Source of the DNA: Streptomyces sp. SM10
GTDB lineage: Bacteria > Actinomycetota > Actinomycetes > Streptomycetales > Streptomycetaceae
Reading direction: 5' to 3'
Length of the DNA stretch: 64,000 nt
Assembly: GCF_002910915.1 (NCBI RefSeq)
Contig: NZ_NEUF01000054.1
Coordinates: 34,154 to 98,153, forward strand
The number at the start of each line of letters is the position of its first letter. Position 1 is the stretch's first letter. The notes beneath the pieces are model-generated. The model searched no databases, was not told the origin of the DNA, and was given only the letters and a program-made list of their open reading frames with translations. This document shows positions 52,632-61,235 of the stretch, piece after piece. Position numbers and translations under genes: made by a program.

Positions 52632-54389
52632 ATGGACGGCGGGGCAGCCAGAGACACGGCGAGCGGGCGCGGGCCCGGGAACGAGCGCCGGGCGGTAACG
52701 GGTGTGCGGCGGTGGTGGTCCCGCTGCGCCGTCCTGGCCGCGGCCGCTGTGAGCGCCGCCCTGCTGACGGCGCCCACGGTCCAGGCCGCGCCCGCCGCCG
52801 CGCAGGCCGCGCCCTGTCCCCAACTCCCCTGCGAGGGAGCGGATCCGGGCCAGGTGACCGCGTGGCAGTCCGGCGGGGCGCCGAAGGTTCTGAAGCAGAC
52901 GACCCTCGCCTCGGGGACCACGATCATCCAGTACACCGGCAAGCCGTCCTGGGACGCCTCCGGCGGCCGTACCTACACCTGGGCCGAGGTGCGCTTCGGC
53001 ACCGGGGTGCAGAACGGCCGGCTGTGGCTGCGCACCGAGGACAACTGGGGCGACGGCATCAACATCATCACGACCCTGCAGCACCCGCGTTCGTACCGCG
53101 CCACCACCGGCACCACCGGCATGTTCCTGTACTCGACCTCGGTCCCCCAGGGCACGTACGCCAACAGCGCGTGCGTCACCGACGGCAGAGAGCGGGGGTG
53201 CCTCGGTCAGTACGCCGCCGAGGTCGTCCCGCTGGGGCCGTGCGAGGGCTGGTGCGCCGAGGTCGCCGACCCGGTGGCGGTCCCGCAGTCCGACTGGTCG
53301 TACGTGGAGCGCTCCGAGTACGACCGGGCCGAGCTGCCGTCGGGCGCGTCCGTGCAGCAGGTGGCCGGACGCCTGAAGCAGGGCAGCTATCTGGGCTGGG
53401 CGGAGGGCGAGCTGCCCTCGGGCGGGCGCTTCTGGCTGGAGGCGTGGCAGGGCGAGGGCCGCTGGGGCCAGGTGTACTCCGCGCTCCCGCGTGACGGCGC
53501 CTCCCGCACGGCGACGGGCTCCACCCGGGCGTTCTCCTGGCTGCCGGAACTGCGGGCCTGCGTCAGCGACGCGACGGGCACGGAGTGCACCAGGGACGAG
53601 GGTTCCATGGCGACGACCCCGCCCGAGGCCCCGTGCAGCACGCTTCCGTGCACGGGGATCGACCCGGCGAGCGTCACCGAGTGGATGCCGAACTACGAGG
53701 GTGACGTGGTGGAGGACGCCAACATCTACCTGGGGGGCCGGCTCAAGATCTACCAGGGTCGTCCGGCCTGGGACCCGTACCACATGTACTACTGGGGCGA
53801 GGCGGAACTCCCGCCGGGCCGCAACGACGTCTCGGCCACGCTCATGAAGCACTCGTCGAGCGGTGCCGACTCCCGGACCGCCCGCCCCGTGCCACTGCCC
53901 GGAGGCCGGCTGACCGCCTCGGGCACGACGAAGATGGTCGCGCTGGACCCGCTGTCCGGGGACGAGATCGCCGGGCTGGTGGTGGACGGCGAGAAGTGGG
54001 CGTTCGCCACCCGGCAGGGAAACAACATCGACAAGACGTCCGTCCAGGGTCCGATCGGCCCGTGCGCCCCGGGTCAGGCCTGTGAGGGGGTCTCCCCGAG
54101 CGCGGTCACCACCTGGTCGTCCAAGGCGACGGAGTGGGCGGCGGCGACCCTGCCGGGCGGCGCACGCGTCACCCTGTCCGGCGGCCGCCCCGACTGGTCC
54201 GTGACCGACCACTATGCCTGGGCCCACTCGGACACGGCGGGCGTCACGGTATGGCTGGAGGACAAGCAGTCCGGCGGGACGTACGCGAAGGTCGCCGACG
54301 CCGACAAGCTGAAGGCGACCGAAGGCCGCTTCGTGCGGGCCTGCCTGAGCGACGGCACGACGACGGAGTGCACACAGCCCATGGTGTGA
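52632..54389 (+). CDS. Secreted four-repeat protein, function unknown
   Basis: 585 aa; the ATG at 52632 follows TGGAGGTGCG. Residues about 26-57 are a signal peptide (CAVLAAAAVSAALLTAPT, cut near QAA). The rest consists of four diverged repeats of roughly 110-140 residues, starting at CPQLPCEG (62), CEGWCAEV (204), CSTLPCTG (335) and CAPGQACEG (478). Each opens with a C-x3/x4-C pair followed by D-P/S..V...W. Repeats 1, 2 and 4 close with (A)C(V/L)(S/T)D......C, so disulfides are likely. Tryptophan- and tyrosine-rich beta-strand patterns recur. I know of no function; it may bind polymers or the cell surface. It is divergent from rbsR but has no other link to the ribose genes. Confidence 0.8.
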   Translation: MDGGAARDTASGRGPGNERRAVTGVRRWWSRCAVLAAAAVSAALLTAPTVQAAPAAAQAAPCPQLPCEGADPGQVTAWQSGGAPKVLKQTTLASGTTIIQYTGKPSWDASGGRTYTWAEVRFGTGVQNGRLWLRTEDNWGDGINIITTLQHPRSYRATTGTTGMFLYSTSVPQGTYANSACVTDGRERGCLGQYAAEVVPLGPCEGWCAEVADPVAVPQSDWSYVERSEYDRAELPSGASVQQVAGRLKQGSYLGWAEGELPSGGRFWLEAWQGEGRWGQVYSALPRDGASRTATGSTRAFSWLPELRACVSDATGTECTRDEGSMATTPPEAPCSTLPCTGIDPASVTEWMPNYEGDVVEDANIYLGGRLKIYQGRPAWDPYHMYYWGEAELPPGRNDVSATLMKHSSSGADSRTARPVPLPGGRLTASGTTKMVALDPLSGDEIAGLVVDGEKWAFATRQGNNIDKTSVQGPIGPCAPGQACEGVSPSAVTTWSSKATEWAAATLPGGARVTLSGGRPDWSVTDHYAWAHSDTAGVTVWLEDKQSGGTYAKVADADKLKATEGRFVRACLSDGTTTECTQPMV

Positions 54390-54581
54390 CCGAGGAAGGC
54401 GCCACCTGGCATGCGGGTGGGTGCGGACGAGGTGTCCGGCCCGCCCGTGTGCACGGCGGGCGCGGCACCGGAAGGGCCCTGGACGTGAAAGAACCCGACG
54501 GGGCGGGGATCTCTCCATGGCGGCCGGCCGACACCGTGCCCGGGGTCGGGTGCGGGTCTTCCGGCTCCCTCGGTTCCGGGT

Positions 54582-55295
54582 TCATCGGCGCGTGAGCAGG
54601 CGGAACTCGTTGCCGTCGGGGTCGGCCAGCAGCACCGTGCCGTCCTTGCCGTGGGCGGAGTCGAGACGCTTCGCCCCGAGGGAGAGCAGGCGCTCGACCT
54701 CTGCTTGTTGATCGTCGTCCGGGACGAGGTCCAGGTGCAGGTCCTTGCCGGGGTCCGGCATGAGCGGCGGACCGCCCCACGTGATCTTCGTGCCGCCGTT
54801 CGGTGACTGGATGGCGGTCTCCTCGTCCTGGTCCCAGACCAGCGGCCAGCCCAGCGCCTCGCTCCAGAAGTAGCCCACGGCCTGCGAACCGTCGCAGGCG
54901 AGCGCTCCGAGGAAGCCGCAGCCGGCGAGGAATGCGTTGCCCGGCTCGAGGACGCAGAATTCGTTCCCTTCGGGGTCGGCGAGCACCACATGGGGCACGT
55001 CCGGTCCCTGGCCGATGTCGGCGTGCTGCGCGCCGAGGTCGAGCGCCCTGGCCACGGTCTCCTGCTGGTTCTGCAGAGAGGTGCTGGTCAGGTCGAAGTG
55101 CAGCCGGTTCTGGGCGACCTTGTGCGCCTGGGAGGAACGGAAGCCGAGGCGGTGGCCGGCGTCGTTCCCGGACAGCAGGGCGACGCCGTCGTAAGGATCG
55201 TCGGCTCTCTCCAGGCCCAGGGCACCGGACCAGAAACGCGCCAGGCGCTCCGGCTGATGCGCGTCGAAGGAGATTGCGTAGAGTCGGCTGCTCAT
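54582..55295 (-). CDS. Two-domain VOC (glyoxalase-like) protein
   Basis: 237 aa made of two similar glyoxalase-like halves: residues 1-118 (AISFDAHQPERLARFWSGAL, ADPEGNEFCVLEPG) and 120-237 (AVGYFWSEALGWPLVWDQDE, LADPDGNEFRLLTRR). The repeated D-P-x-GNEF ending marks the duplication. Family members bind metal or hydrophobic drugs; some give bleomycin-type resistance. No substrate evident. Stand-alone gene next to the tRNA-Leu terminator. Confidence 0.85.
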   Translation of the reverse strand: MSSRLYAISFDAHQPERLARFWSGALGLERADDPYDGVALLSGNDAGHRLGFRSSQAHKVAQNRLHFDLTSTSLQNQQETVARALDLGAQHADIGQGPDVPHVVLADPEGNEFCVLEPGNAFLAGCGFLGALACDGSQAVGYFWSEALGWPLVWDQDEETAIQSPNGGTKITWGGPPLMPDPGKDLHLDLVPDDDQQAEVERLLSLGAKRLDSAHGKDGTVLLADPDGNEFRLLTRR

Positions 55296-55506
55296 GCGCC
55301 ACGCGTCCTCGGTCCGTTGGATGCCGACTGCCGGCAGGGCGCCGTGCAGGTGCCTCGGCCGACGATCCTATGGGCGGACCGGCTTCAGCCGCAGCCGAGT
55401 ATTCCGCGGGCCCCACAGCCGGAGCTCCCCCTTGAGGTTCGGCCTCGGCGCGAGGGTCGGCCTCCGCGTATGCGCAGAGGGCCGGATCACGTCCACCACG
55501 CCGAAA

Positions 55507-55545
55507 GAGCCGGTCGAAGCGACAAAGTGTCGCTTCGACCGGCTC
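55507..55545 (-). terminator. Terminator of tRNA-Leu
   Basis: A perfect 18-bp stem with a 3-nt loop, followed on the minus strand by CTTT. It starts 19 bp after the 3' end of the tRNA gene and is the strongest hairpin in this part of the window. Confidence 0.75.
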
Positions 55546-55563
55546 CGTCTGGTCAGTTGACCA

Positions 55564-55651
55564 TGGTGTCCGAGGGGGGACTTGAACCCCCACGCCCGAT
55601 AAAGGGCACTAGCACCTCAAGCTAGCGCGTCTGCCATTCCGCCACCCGGAC
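55564..55651 (-). tRNA. tRNA-Leu(GAG)
   Basis: Minus strand, 88 nt including an encoded CCA (55564-55566). The acceptor stem GTCCGGG pairs with CTCGGAC, with discriminator A. D-arm TGGCGGAATGGCAGACGC, anticodon stem CTAGC/GCTAG with loop TTGAGGT (anticodon GAG), a long class II variable arm (TGCCCTTTATCGGGCG) and T-loop GGTTCAAGTCC are all complete. It reads CUC/CUU leucine codons. Confidence 0.96.
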
Positions 55652-55840
55652 AAGGTGTCTGTCGTCCCGGGGTGTTCCCCGTGGCGACAAAGAAAACAAT
55701 ACCAGGGGTTTGGGGTGGCTCTCACCTGCGTTTTCGGTGGTCAGTGCGGTGTGCGCACCTTCGGGTGCGCCCGGCGCCGGATCGCGTACGTTCCGTGGCG
55801 CGTCATGTACACGGTGTGCTCACGGGCTACCTTCGCGGGC

Positions 55841-57145
55841 ATGAGTGACCGCCCCTACCGACGGCCCCGCGTACTGTCCCCCTTGCGGGAACATCTGCGC
55901 GACACCTTCTGGTTCGCCCCGACGACGGGGCTGATCTGTTCCTTCCTCGTCTGGTGGGGCCTCTCCCTCCTGGACACACAGATCGTGGCCGGCCTCCAGG
56001 AGGAGAAGGCGTACGACGAGATCCGGAGCCTGATCTCCTACGCCTCCGACGCCAAGTCGATCGTCACCACGATCAGCTCGGCGATGATGACCTTCATCGG
56101 CGTCGTCTTCAGCATCTCCCTGGTGGCCGTGCAGATGGCGGCGGGTCAGCTCACCCCCCGGGTGGTGCGCATCTTCGTGCGGAGCCGGATCAGCAAGCTC
56201 ACGCTGACGGTGTTCCTGGCGACCTTCGCCTTCTCGCTGCTGGTGCTCACCTCGTACGAGAGCGAGACGGATCCGCGCCGGATCCTCTCGGTGCCCGTGC
56301 TGCAGAGCCTGGTCACCGTTCTGATGGTCGGCCTGAGTCTGCTGCTCTTCATCGCCTACCTGTCGTCCACGCTGCGCCTCATGCAGGTCGGCCCGGTCGT
56401 CGACCACATCGCGCGGGAGTCCTTCCGGGTGATCGGCCGGGTGCCCGGCGGCTCGTCGGAGGACGGCCCCCGGGCCCCGGAGACCGCACAGGTCATGCAC
56501 CGGGGGCGGGCAGGGGTCCTGAAGGACGTGAACGTGCCACGGCTGGTACGGGCCGCGCGTCGGCAGGGCGTCGTCCTGCGGCTGATCCCACGCGTCGGGG
56601 ACTTCGTCGTCCCGGGGACTCCGGTGCTGGCCGTGCACGGTGGAGACCCTCCGCCGCGGTCCCGGCTGCGGTACACGATGGCGCTCGGGGTCGAGCGCAC
56701 GCTCCACCAGGATCTGGCGTTCGGGCTGCGCCAGCTCTCCGACATCGCCCTGAGGGCCCTGTCCCCGGCGGTCAACGATCCGACCACCGCCGTGCAGTGC
56801 CTGGACCGGATCGTGCAGATCCTCGCGGCGGTGGCACGCCGTCCACTGGGGCCGGTGCACCACCGCGACCGCCGGGGCGAGGTGCGACTCGTCCAGGACG
56901 GGCCGGACTGGACGGACCTCGTCGATCTCTCCTTCGAGGAGATCAGGGGGCACTCGGCGAACAGCCCGCAGGTCACCCGGCGGTTGCTGGCCGGGATCGA
57001 CGACCTGCTGCTGCTCGCCCCGGACGACCGGAGGAAGCCCCTCCTCCGGCACCGTGCGCTCCTCGTGCAAGCCGTGGAACGCACCGTGCCCGAAGCCGCG
57101 GAGCGGGAGTTCGCCCTGCTGCCCGACCACCAGGGAATCGGCTGA
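55841..57145 (+). CDS. DUF2254 membrane protein
   Basis: 434 aa from the ATG at 55841. Four membrane segments fall in the first 190 residues (TTGLICSFLVWWGLSLLD, TISSAMMTFIGVVFSISLVA, LTLTVFLATFAFSLLVLTS, LVTVLMVGLSLLLFIAYLSS), with the signature QMAAGQLTPRVVRIF between. The soluble second half includes VGDFVVPGTPVLAVH and ALSPAVNDPTTAVQCLDRI. The family is a widespread, uncharacterised inner-membrane protein. Upstream in-frame starts lie in the tRNA leader and are rejected. Confidence 0.9.
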   Translation: MSDRPYRRPRVLSPLREHLRDTFWFAPTTGLICSFLVWWGLSLLDTQIVAGLQEEKAYDEIRSLISYASDAKSIVTTISSAMMTFIGVVFSISLVAVQMAAGQLTPRVVRIFVRSRISKLTLTVFLATFAFSLLVLTSYESETDPRRILSVPVLQSLVTVLMVGLSLLLFIAYLSSTLRLMQVGPVVDHIARESFRVIGRVPGGSSEDGPRAPETAQVMHRGRAGVLKDVNVPRLVRAARRQGVVLRLIPRVGDFVVPGTPVLAVHGGDPPPRSRLRYTMALGVERTLHQDLAFGLRQLSDIALRALSPAVNDPTTAVQCLDRIVQILAAVARRPLGPVHHRDRRGEVRLVQDGPDWTDLVDLSFEEIRGHSANSPQVTRRLLAGIDDLLLLAPDDRRKPLLRHRALLVQAVERTVPEAAEREFALLPDHQGIG

Positions 57146-57156
57146 CGCGTGCAGGC

Positions 57157-57441
57157 CTACGGCATGAGGTGGTGGTCCGGGAAGTCGCCCGGCAGCCGCC
57201 CCTCCCCCGGGCCGTCGATCACCGCCCGTACGAGCAGTTCGCCACCCACGAACGCGGTGTGCCGTGGCCGGTCTCGAATGCGCGGATCCGCGGGGGCAGC
57301 CGTTCGTACGTCGCCGGGTCGTCGGTCGACAGGGTGCGACCAAGGCCCCGTTCGACGCGTTCGTGGCGGCGAGGAGTTCGGCCTCGGTGTCGACCAGGAC
57401 GATCGTGCCGACCGGGCCGAAGGGCTCCGCCGCGTGGTGGA
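57157..57441 (-). pseudogene. Remnant of an aldehyde dehydrogenase gene (3' end)
   Basis: Three pieces of one protein lie in order on the minus strand in different frames: AAEPFGPVGTIVLVDTEAEL..NGALVA, then LSTDDPATYERLPPRIRAFE, then FVGGELLVRAVIDGPGEGRL to HLMP and a TAG at 57157. They read as the C-terminus of an aldehyde-dehydrogenase-superfamily protein of the PaaZ/PaaN-like kind. At least two frameshifts or small deletions break it, and the first 300-400 residues are gone. It fills the 410-bp gap between the DUF2254 gene and the ebo-type cluster. Confidence 0.65.
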
Positions 57442-57555
57442 TCGGGGAGGAGGGCGGGGGGTGTGACCGGCCCCGGCGTGGCATGACCGGTCCGTTCCTC
57501 GGCACACAGCAGTACGGGGGCCCGGTGAGGGCCCCCGTGCTGCTGTGTGCCGGAG

Positions 57556-58626
57556 TCAGTCCCCGCAGCGGCTCTCGCGCAGCGAGTGGAGGTGCTCGCT
57601 GGACTTGCGGGCGAAGGCGAAGGACTCGACCGGGTTGTCGTGCTCGGTCTGCCAGTGGTGGTAGGTGCGGCCCCGGTGGGTCCGCGCGGTGACCCTGCTC
57701 AGGAAGTTCTTGTAGTCGATGTCCCCGTCGCCGACGTCCGTCATGTCGTAGCCGTCGACGGCGGAGTCGTTGCGGGTGCCGTCCTTGACGTGGAAGAGGG
57801 GGTAGCGGTCGGGCTGCTTCAGCACGTAGTCGATGGGGTTGAACGGTGCCGGTGTGCCGTCCGCCCGCTTGCCGAAGCGGAACTGGGCGCAGAACGCCCA
57901 GTAGATGTCCATCTCGAGGTAGACCAGGTCGGGGTCGGTCTCGGCGAGCAGGACGTCGTAGAGGCGCACCTTCGGCCGGTCCGTGGCGAAGGAGAACTCC
58001 TCCGCGTGGTTGTGCTGGTAGAACTTCATGCCGCGCTTGCGGGCGGCGGCTCCGTACGTGTTGAAGTCCTCCGCCGCGCGCTTCCATCCGTCGACCGTCG
58101 AGCCGTAGCGGAAGGGACCGGAAGCGGTGCCGATGTGCTTGAGGCCGAGGGCCTCCGCGTCGTCGAGGACCTTGGTGAGGTTCTGGGCGAAGGTGTAGGC
58201 GCCCGGGTTGCTGTCGTCGTAGTAGCCGACGTGACTTCCGATCGGGTCGAGGCCGTGGTCCCGGGCGAGCTTCCTGAGCTGGGCGAGGCTGATGGCCCCG
58301 GCCGAGCCCTGGGTGTAGCCGGCGAACTCGATCTCGTCGTACCCGTATGCCTCGAGTTCCTCGAAGACGGGGGCGAAACCGAGGGTCGAGACCTTGTCGC
58401 GGAGGCTGTAGAGCTGGATCCCGAGGCGGCCCGGAGGCAGGACGGGACGTCCCCTGCCGTGGCCGTGGCCCTTCCCGCGGTCGTGTCCCTGGCCGGCCTG
58501 CGGGCCGGCCGCCTGGGCGGCGGCGCCGCTGAGGAGGGTGGCGGCCGTGGCTCCGGCGGCGACGCCCAGGATGTTGCGGCGGCTCAGTCTGCGGGCGAGT
58601 TCTGAGTCCTTCGGAGTGCGGCTCAT
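57556..58626 (-). CDS. Tat-exported TIM-barrel (sugar isomerase-like) protein
   Basis: 356 aa from the ATG at 58626 (GGGAGA upstream; a GTG at 58632 is too close to it). Residues 1-42 are a Tat signal with SRRNIL and a hydrophobic Ala-rich stretch, followed by a His/Gly-rich spacer. The mature part is an AP-endonuclease-2/xylose-isomerase-type barrel (LGIQLYSLRDKV, EIEFAGYTQG, YQHNHAEEF, VYLEMDIYWAFCA, FHVKDGTR), with metal-ligand Glu, His and Asp in place. Substrate unknown. It follows the ebo-type genes on the same strand (42-bp gap), so it probably belongs to the same transcript. Confidence 0.88.
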   Translation of the reverse strand: MSRTPKDSELARRLSRRNILGVAAGATAATLLSGAAAQAAGPQAGQGHDRGKGHGHGRGRPVLPPGRLGIQLYSLRDKVSTLGFAPVFEELEAYGYDEIEFAGYTQGSAGAISLAQLRKLARDHGLDPIGSHVGYYDDSNPGAYTFAQNLTKVLDDAEALGLKHIGTASGPFRYGSTVDGWKRAAEDFNTYGAAARKRGMKFYQHNHAEEFSFATDRPKVRLYDVLLAETDPDLVYLEMDIYWAFCAQFRFGKRADGTPAPFNPIDYVLKQPDRYPLFHVKDGTRNDSAVDGYDMTDVGDGDIDYKNFLSRVTARTHRGRTYHHWQTEHDNPVESFAFARKSSEHLHSLRESRCGD

Positions 58627-58668
58627 GATCACGAATCTCCCTGTGGAGGTGCGGGTGCGGGCGGATTG

Positions 58669-60060
58669 TCAGTGCAGTCCGGCAAGGTGGAGGAGCAGGG
58701 ACTTCACTTCGGTGGCCTGGACGCGGTCGCCGAACGCATGGGGGGTGGAGCAGAGGATGAGCGGACCTTCGTCGTCGCTCGTGGGCAGGCGGCCGTGGCT
58801 GCCCCGGATGGGTGAGGGGTCAAGGGGGACGACCGCCATGCGGTAGCGCATCCCAAGCTTCTTGCGGGCCACGGCGGAGACGGCCTTGACCCGCACGTAG
58901 GGGTCCTGGGGGTCCATGAAGAGTTCCACGGGGTCGTAGCCCGGTTTGCGGTGGATCTCGACGAGCTGCGCGAAGTCGGGCGCGCGGGCGTCGTCGAGCC
59001 AGTAGTAGTACGTGAACCAGGCGTCCTTCTCCGCGACGGCGACGAGCTCCCCGGAGCGGGGATGGTCCAGCTGCTGGGCCTTCTTGCCCTCGTCGTCGAG
59101 GAGTTCCGCGATGCCGGGCAGGTCGGCGAGGGCCTCCCTGGTCGCCGCGAGGTCCTCGGGCCGGCGTACGTAGACGTGCGCGAGCTGGTGGTCGGCGACG
59201 GCGAAGGCGCGCGAGGCCATCGGGTCGAGGTACTCCATCCCGTCCTGGGTGTGGACCTCCAGGAGGCCGGCCCGGCGCAGGGCGCGGTTGATGTCGACGG
59301 GCCGGTCGACGCGGGTGATGCCGTACTCGGAGAGCGCGACGACGGTGCGGCCCTCGGCCCGTGCGTCGTCGAGCAGCGGCGCCACGGCGCGGTCGAGGTC
59401 GGCCGCCGCCTGGTGGGAGCGGGGGTCGTCGGGACCGAAGCGCTGGAGGTCGTAGTCCAGGTGGGGGAGGTAGCACAGGGCCAGGTCGGGGGTGCGGGTA
59501 CCCATGATGTGCCGGGTGGCGTCGATGATCCACTGAGAGGAGACCAGGTCGGCCCCGGGACCCCAGAAGTGGAAGAGGGGGAAGGTGCCCAGTTTCTCGG
59601 TCAGTTCGTCGTGGAGCGCCGGAGGCCGGGTGTAGCAGTCGGGCTCCTTGCGGCCGTCGGCGTAGTACACGGGGCGGGGGGTGACCGTCCAGTCGGTGTC
59701 GGCGCCCATCGCGTACCACCAGCAGATGTTGGCGACGGTGTAGCCGGGGTGGGCGCGGCGGGCGGCGTCCCACAGCTTGTCGCCCTCGACGAGCCCGTTG
59801 TGCTGGCGCCACAGGAGGACGTCGCCGAGCTCGCGGAAGTACCAGCCGTTGGCGACGATGCCGTGCTCGGCGGGGGTGGTGCCGGTGAGGAAGGTGGACT
59901 GGGCGGCGCAGGTGACCGCGGGCAGCACGGTGGAGAGGGGAGCCTTCGAGTCGGCCATGGCCCGGAGGTTCGGCATGTGCTGGAGCAGCTGCGGGGTGAG
60001 GCCGACGACGTCCAGGACGAGGAGCGGGGTGGGGCGGGTGCCGGATTCCGGTGTGGTCAC
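58669..60060 (-). CDS. eboF: Alkaline-phosphatase-superfamily phosphodiesterase, EboF-like
   Basis: 463 aa from the GTG at 60060, which overlaps the eboE stop (GTGA). LLVLDVVGLTPQLLQHMPNL opens the domain; the nucleophile-like Thr is in VTCAAQSTFLTGTTPAEHG. Metal ligands are likely in YLPHLDYDLQRFG, ALSEYGITRV and AFAVADHQLAHVYV. It matches the nucleotide pyrophosphatase/phosphodiesterase family placed as the last gene of many ebo clusters. It would hydrolyse a phosphodiester or phosphonate; the substrate is unknown. No signal peptide. Confidence 0.85.
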   Translation of the reverse strand: MTTPESGTRPTPLLVLDVVGLTPQLLQHMPNLRAMADSKAPLSTVLPAVTCAAQSTFLTGTTPAEHGIVANGWYFRELGDVLLWRQHNGLVEGDKLWDAARRAHPGYTVANICWWYAMGADTDWTVTPRPVYYADGRKEPDCYTRPPALHDELTEKLGTFPLFHFWGPGADLVSSQWIIDATRHIMGTRTPDLALCYLPHLDYDLQRFGPDDPRSHQAAADLDRAVAPLLDDARAEGRTVVALSEYGITRVDRPVDINRALRRAGLLEVHTQDGMEYLDPMASRAFAVADHQLAHVYVRRPEDLAATREALADLPGIAELLDDEGKKAQQLDHPRSGELVAVAEKDAWFTYYYWLDDARAPDFAQLVEIHRKPGYDPVELFMDPQDPYVRVKAVSAVARKKLGMRYRMAVVPLDPSPIRGSHGRLPTSDDEGPLILCSTPHAFGDRVQATEVKSLLLHLAGLH

Positions 60061-61232
60061 GGAAGCTCCTTCAGTCCGAGGTCGACGAGGAGGTCGCGGG
60101 CGAGGGTCAGTTCGGCGGCGATGCCGTCGGCGAGCTGGGTCCGGGTGCGCGGGCGCAGTTCGGCGGGGAGCGCCTGCCAGGTGTACGTCTCGACCTCGAG
60201 GTGCCGGGTGAGGGGCACCGGTCCGCCGACGAGCCGGGTCAGCACCGACTGGAGTACGGGGAGGGTGGAGGTGAGCGGGGGCGCGGGGGGTGCGTGGAGC
60301 GGGACGTGGAAGTGGGAGCGCCAGGGCGTGCTGTCCGGGAGCGCTCCGCCGGAGACCGCCTCGTCGAGGTCGTCGGTCCCGCGGAGACCCGCGGCGGTGA
60401 GGGTGCGGGTCTGGTGGAGGAAGCGGGGTTCGGCGAAGGCCCCGAGGGCGGCGCGCACCTCGGGCAGGTGCGGGTGCTCTGCGTGCAGTGCCGCGGAGAG
60501 CTGGGCCTTGGCGACGGGGACCCCTGACCTGTTCAGGGCGTCGAGTGCCGTGTCGGGGTCCTCGAAGGAGGTGGCGAGGTGGCAGGTGTCGACGCAGATC
60601 CCGATGCGGTCGTGGCCCACCGCGGTGAGGGTGCCGATGGCGTCCGCGGTGGTCTCCACCGTGCAGCCCGGCTCGGGTTCGAGGCCGATCCTGATGGACT
60701 TGCCGGTGAGCTCGCAGAGCGCGTCGAGCCGCTGGGCGAGGGCGAGGAGCGCCCTCTGTGCGATGCCGGCCGCCGTGGGGTCGTCGGCGAACGGGGTGCG
60801 CCAGGCGATCGGCAGGGTGGAGATCGTGCCGTCGGTGACGTCGTCGGGGAGCAGGGCGGCGAGCAGCCGGGCCAGATCGGTGGTGTGGGCGAGCCGTTCG
60901 GGATCGGTCCAGTCCGGTGTGTAGACCCGGTACTTGACCTCCTGGGCCCCGAAACCCTCGTACGGGAATCCGTTGAGGGTGACCACCTCGAGGCCGCGGC
61001 CGTCGAGCTCGCCGCGCAGCGCGCGGAGCGCGGCGGGGTCGTTGACCAGGGTGCGCGCGGCGTCCTTGGCGAGCCAGAGGCCGATGCCGAGGCGGTCCCG
61101 GCCGAGCCGTCTGCGTACGGGTTCGCAGTGGTCCCGGAGCTGGGCCCTGACTCCTTCGACGGTCTCCGCGGGGTGCACGTTGGTGCAGTACGCGAGGTGG
61201 ACGATGGAACCGTCGGGGTGGCGGAAGCGCAT
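60057..61232 (-). CDS. eboE: Metabolite traffic protein EboE (TIM barrel)
   Basis: 391 aa. The N-terminal signature is LAYCTNVHPAETVEGV, followed by a TIM barrel with VVTLNGFPYEGFG, IRIGLEPEPGCTVET, ICVDTCHLATSFED and HFHVPLHAPP. The ebo genes are required in cyanobacteria for moving the scytonemin monomer out of the cell, and homologues occur in many other bacteria near secondary-metabolite genes. It overlaps eboF by 4 bp and starts 3 bp after the eboB stop. Family call strong, function in this organism unknown. Confidence 0.88.
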   Translation of the reverse strand: MRFRHPDGSIVHLAYCTNVHPAETVEGVRAQLRDHCEPVRRRLGRDRLGIGLWLAKDAARTLVNDPAALRALRGELDGRGLEVVTLNGFPYEGFGAQEVKYRVYTPDWTDPERLAHTTDLARLLAALLPDDVTDGTISTLPIAWRTPFADDPTAAGIAQRALLALAQRLDALCELTGKSIRIGLEPEPGCTVETTADAIGTLTAVGHDRIGICVDTCHLATSFEDPDTALDALNRSGVPVAKAQLSAALHAEHPHLPEVRAALGAFAEPRFLHQTRTLTAAGLRGTDDLDEAVSGGALPDSTPWRSHFHVPLHAPPAPPLTSTLPVLQSVLTRLVGGPVPLTRHLEVETYTWQALPAELRPRTRTQLADGIAAELTLARDLLVDLGLKELP

Positions 61233-61235
61233 CGC

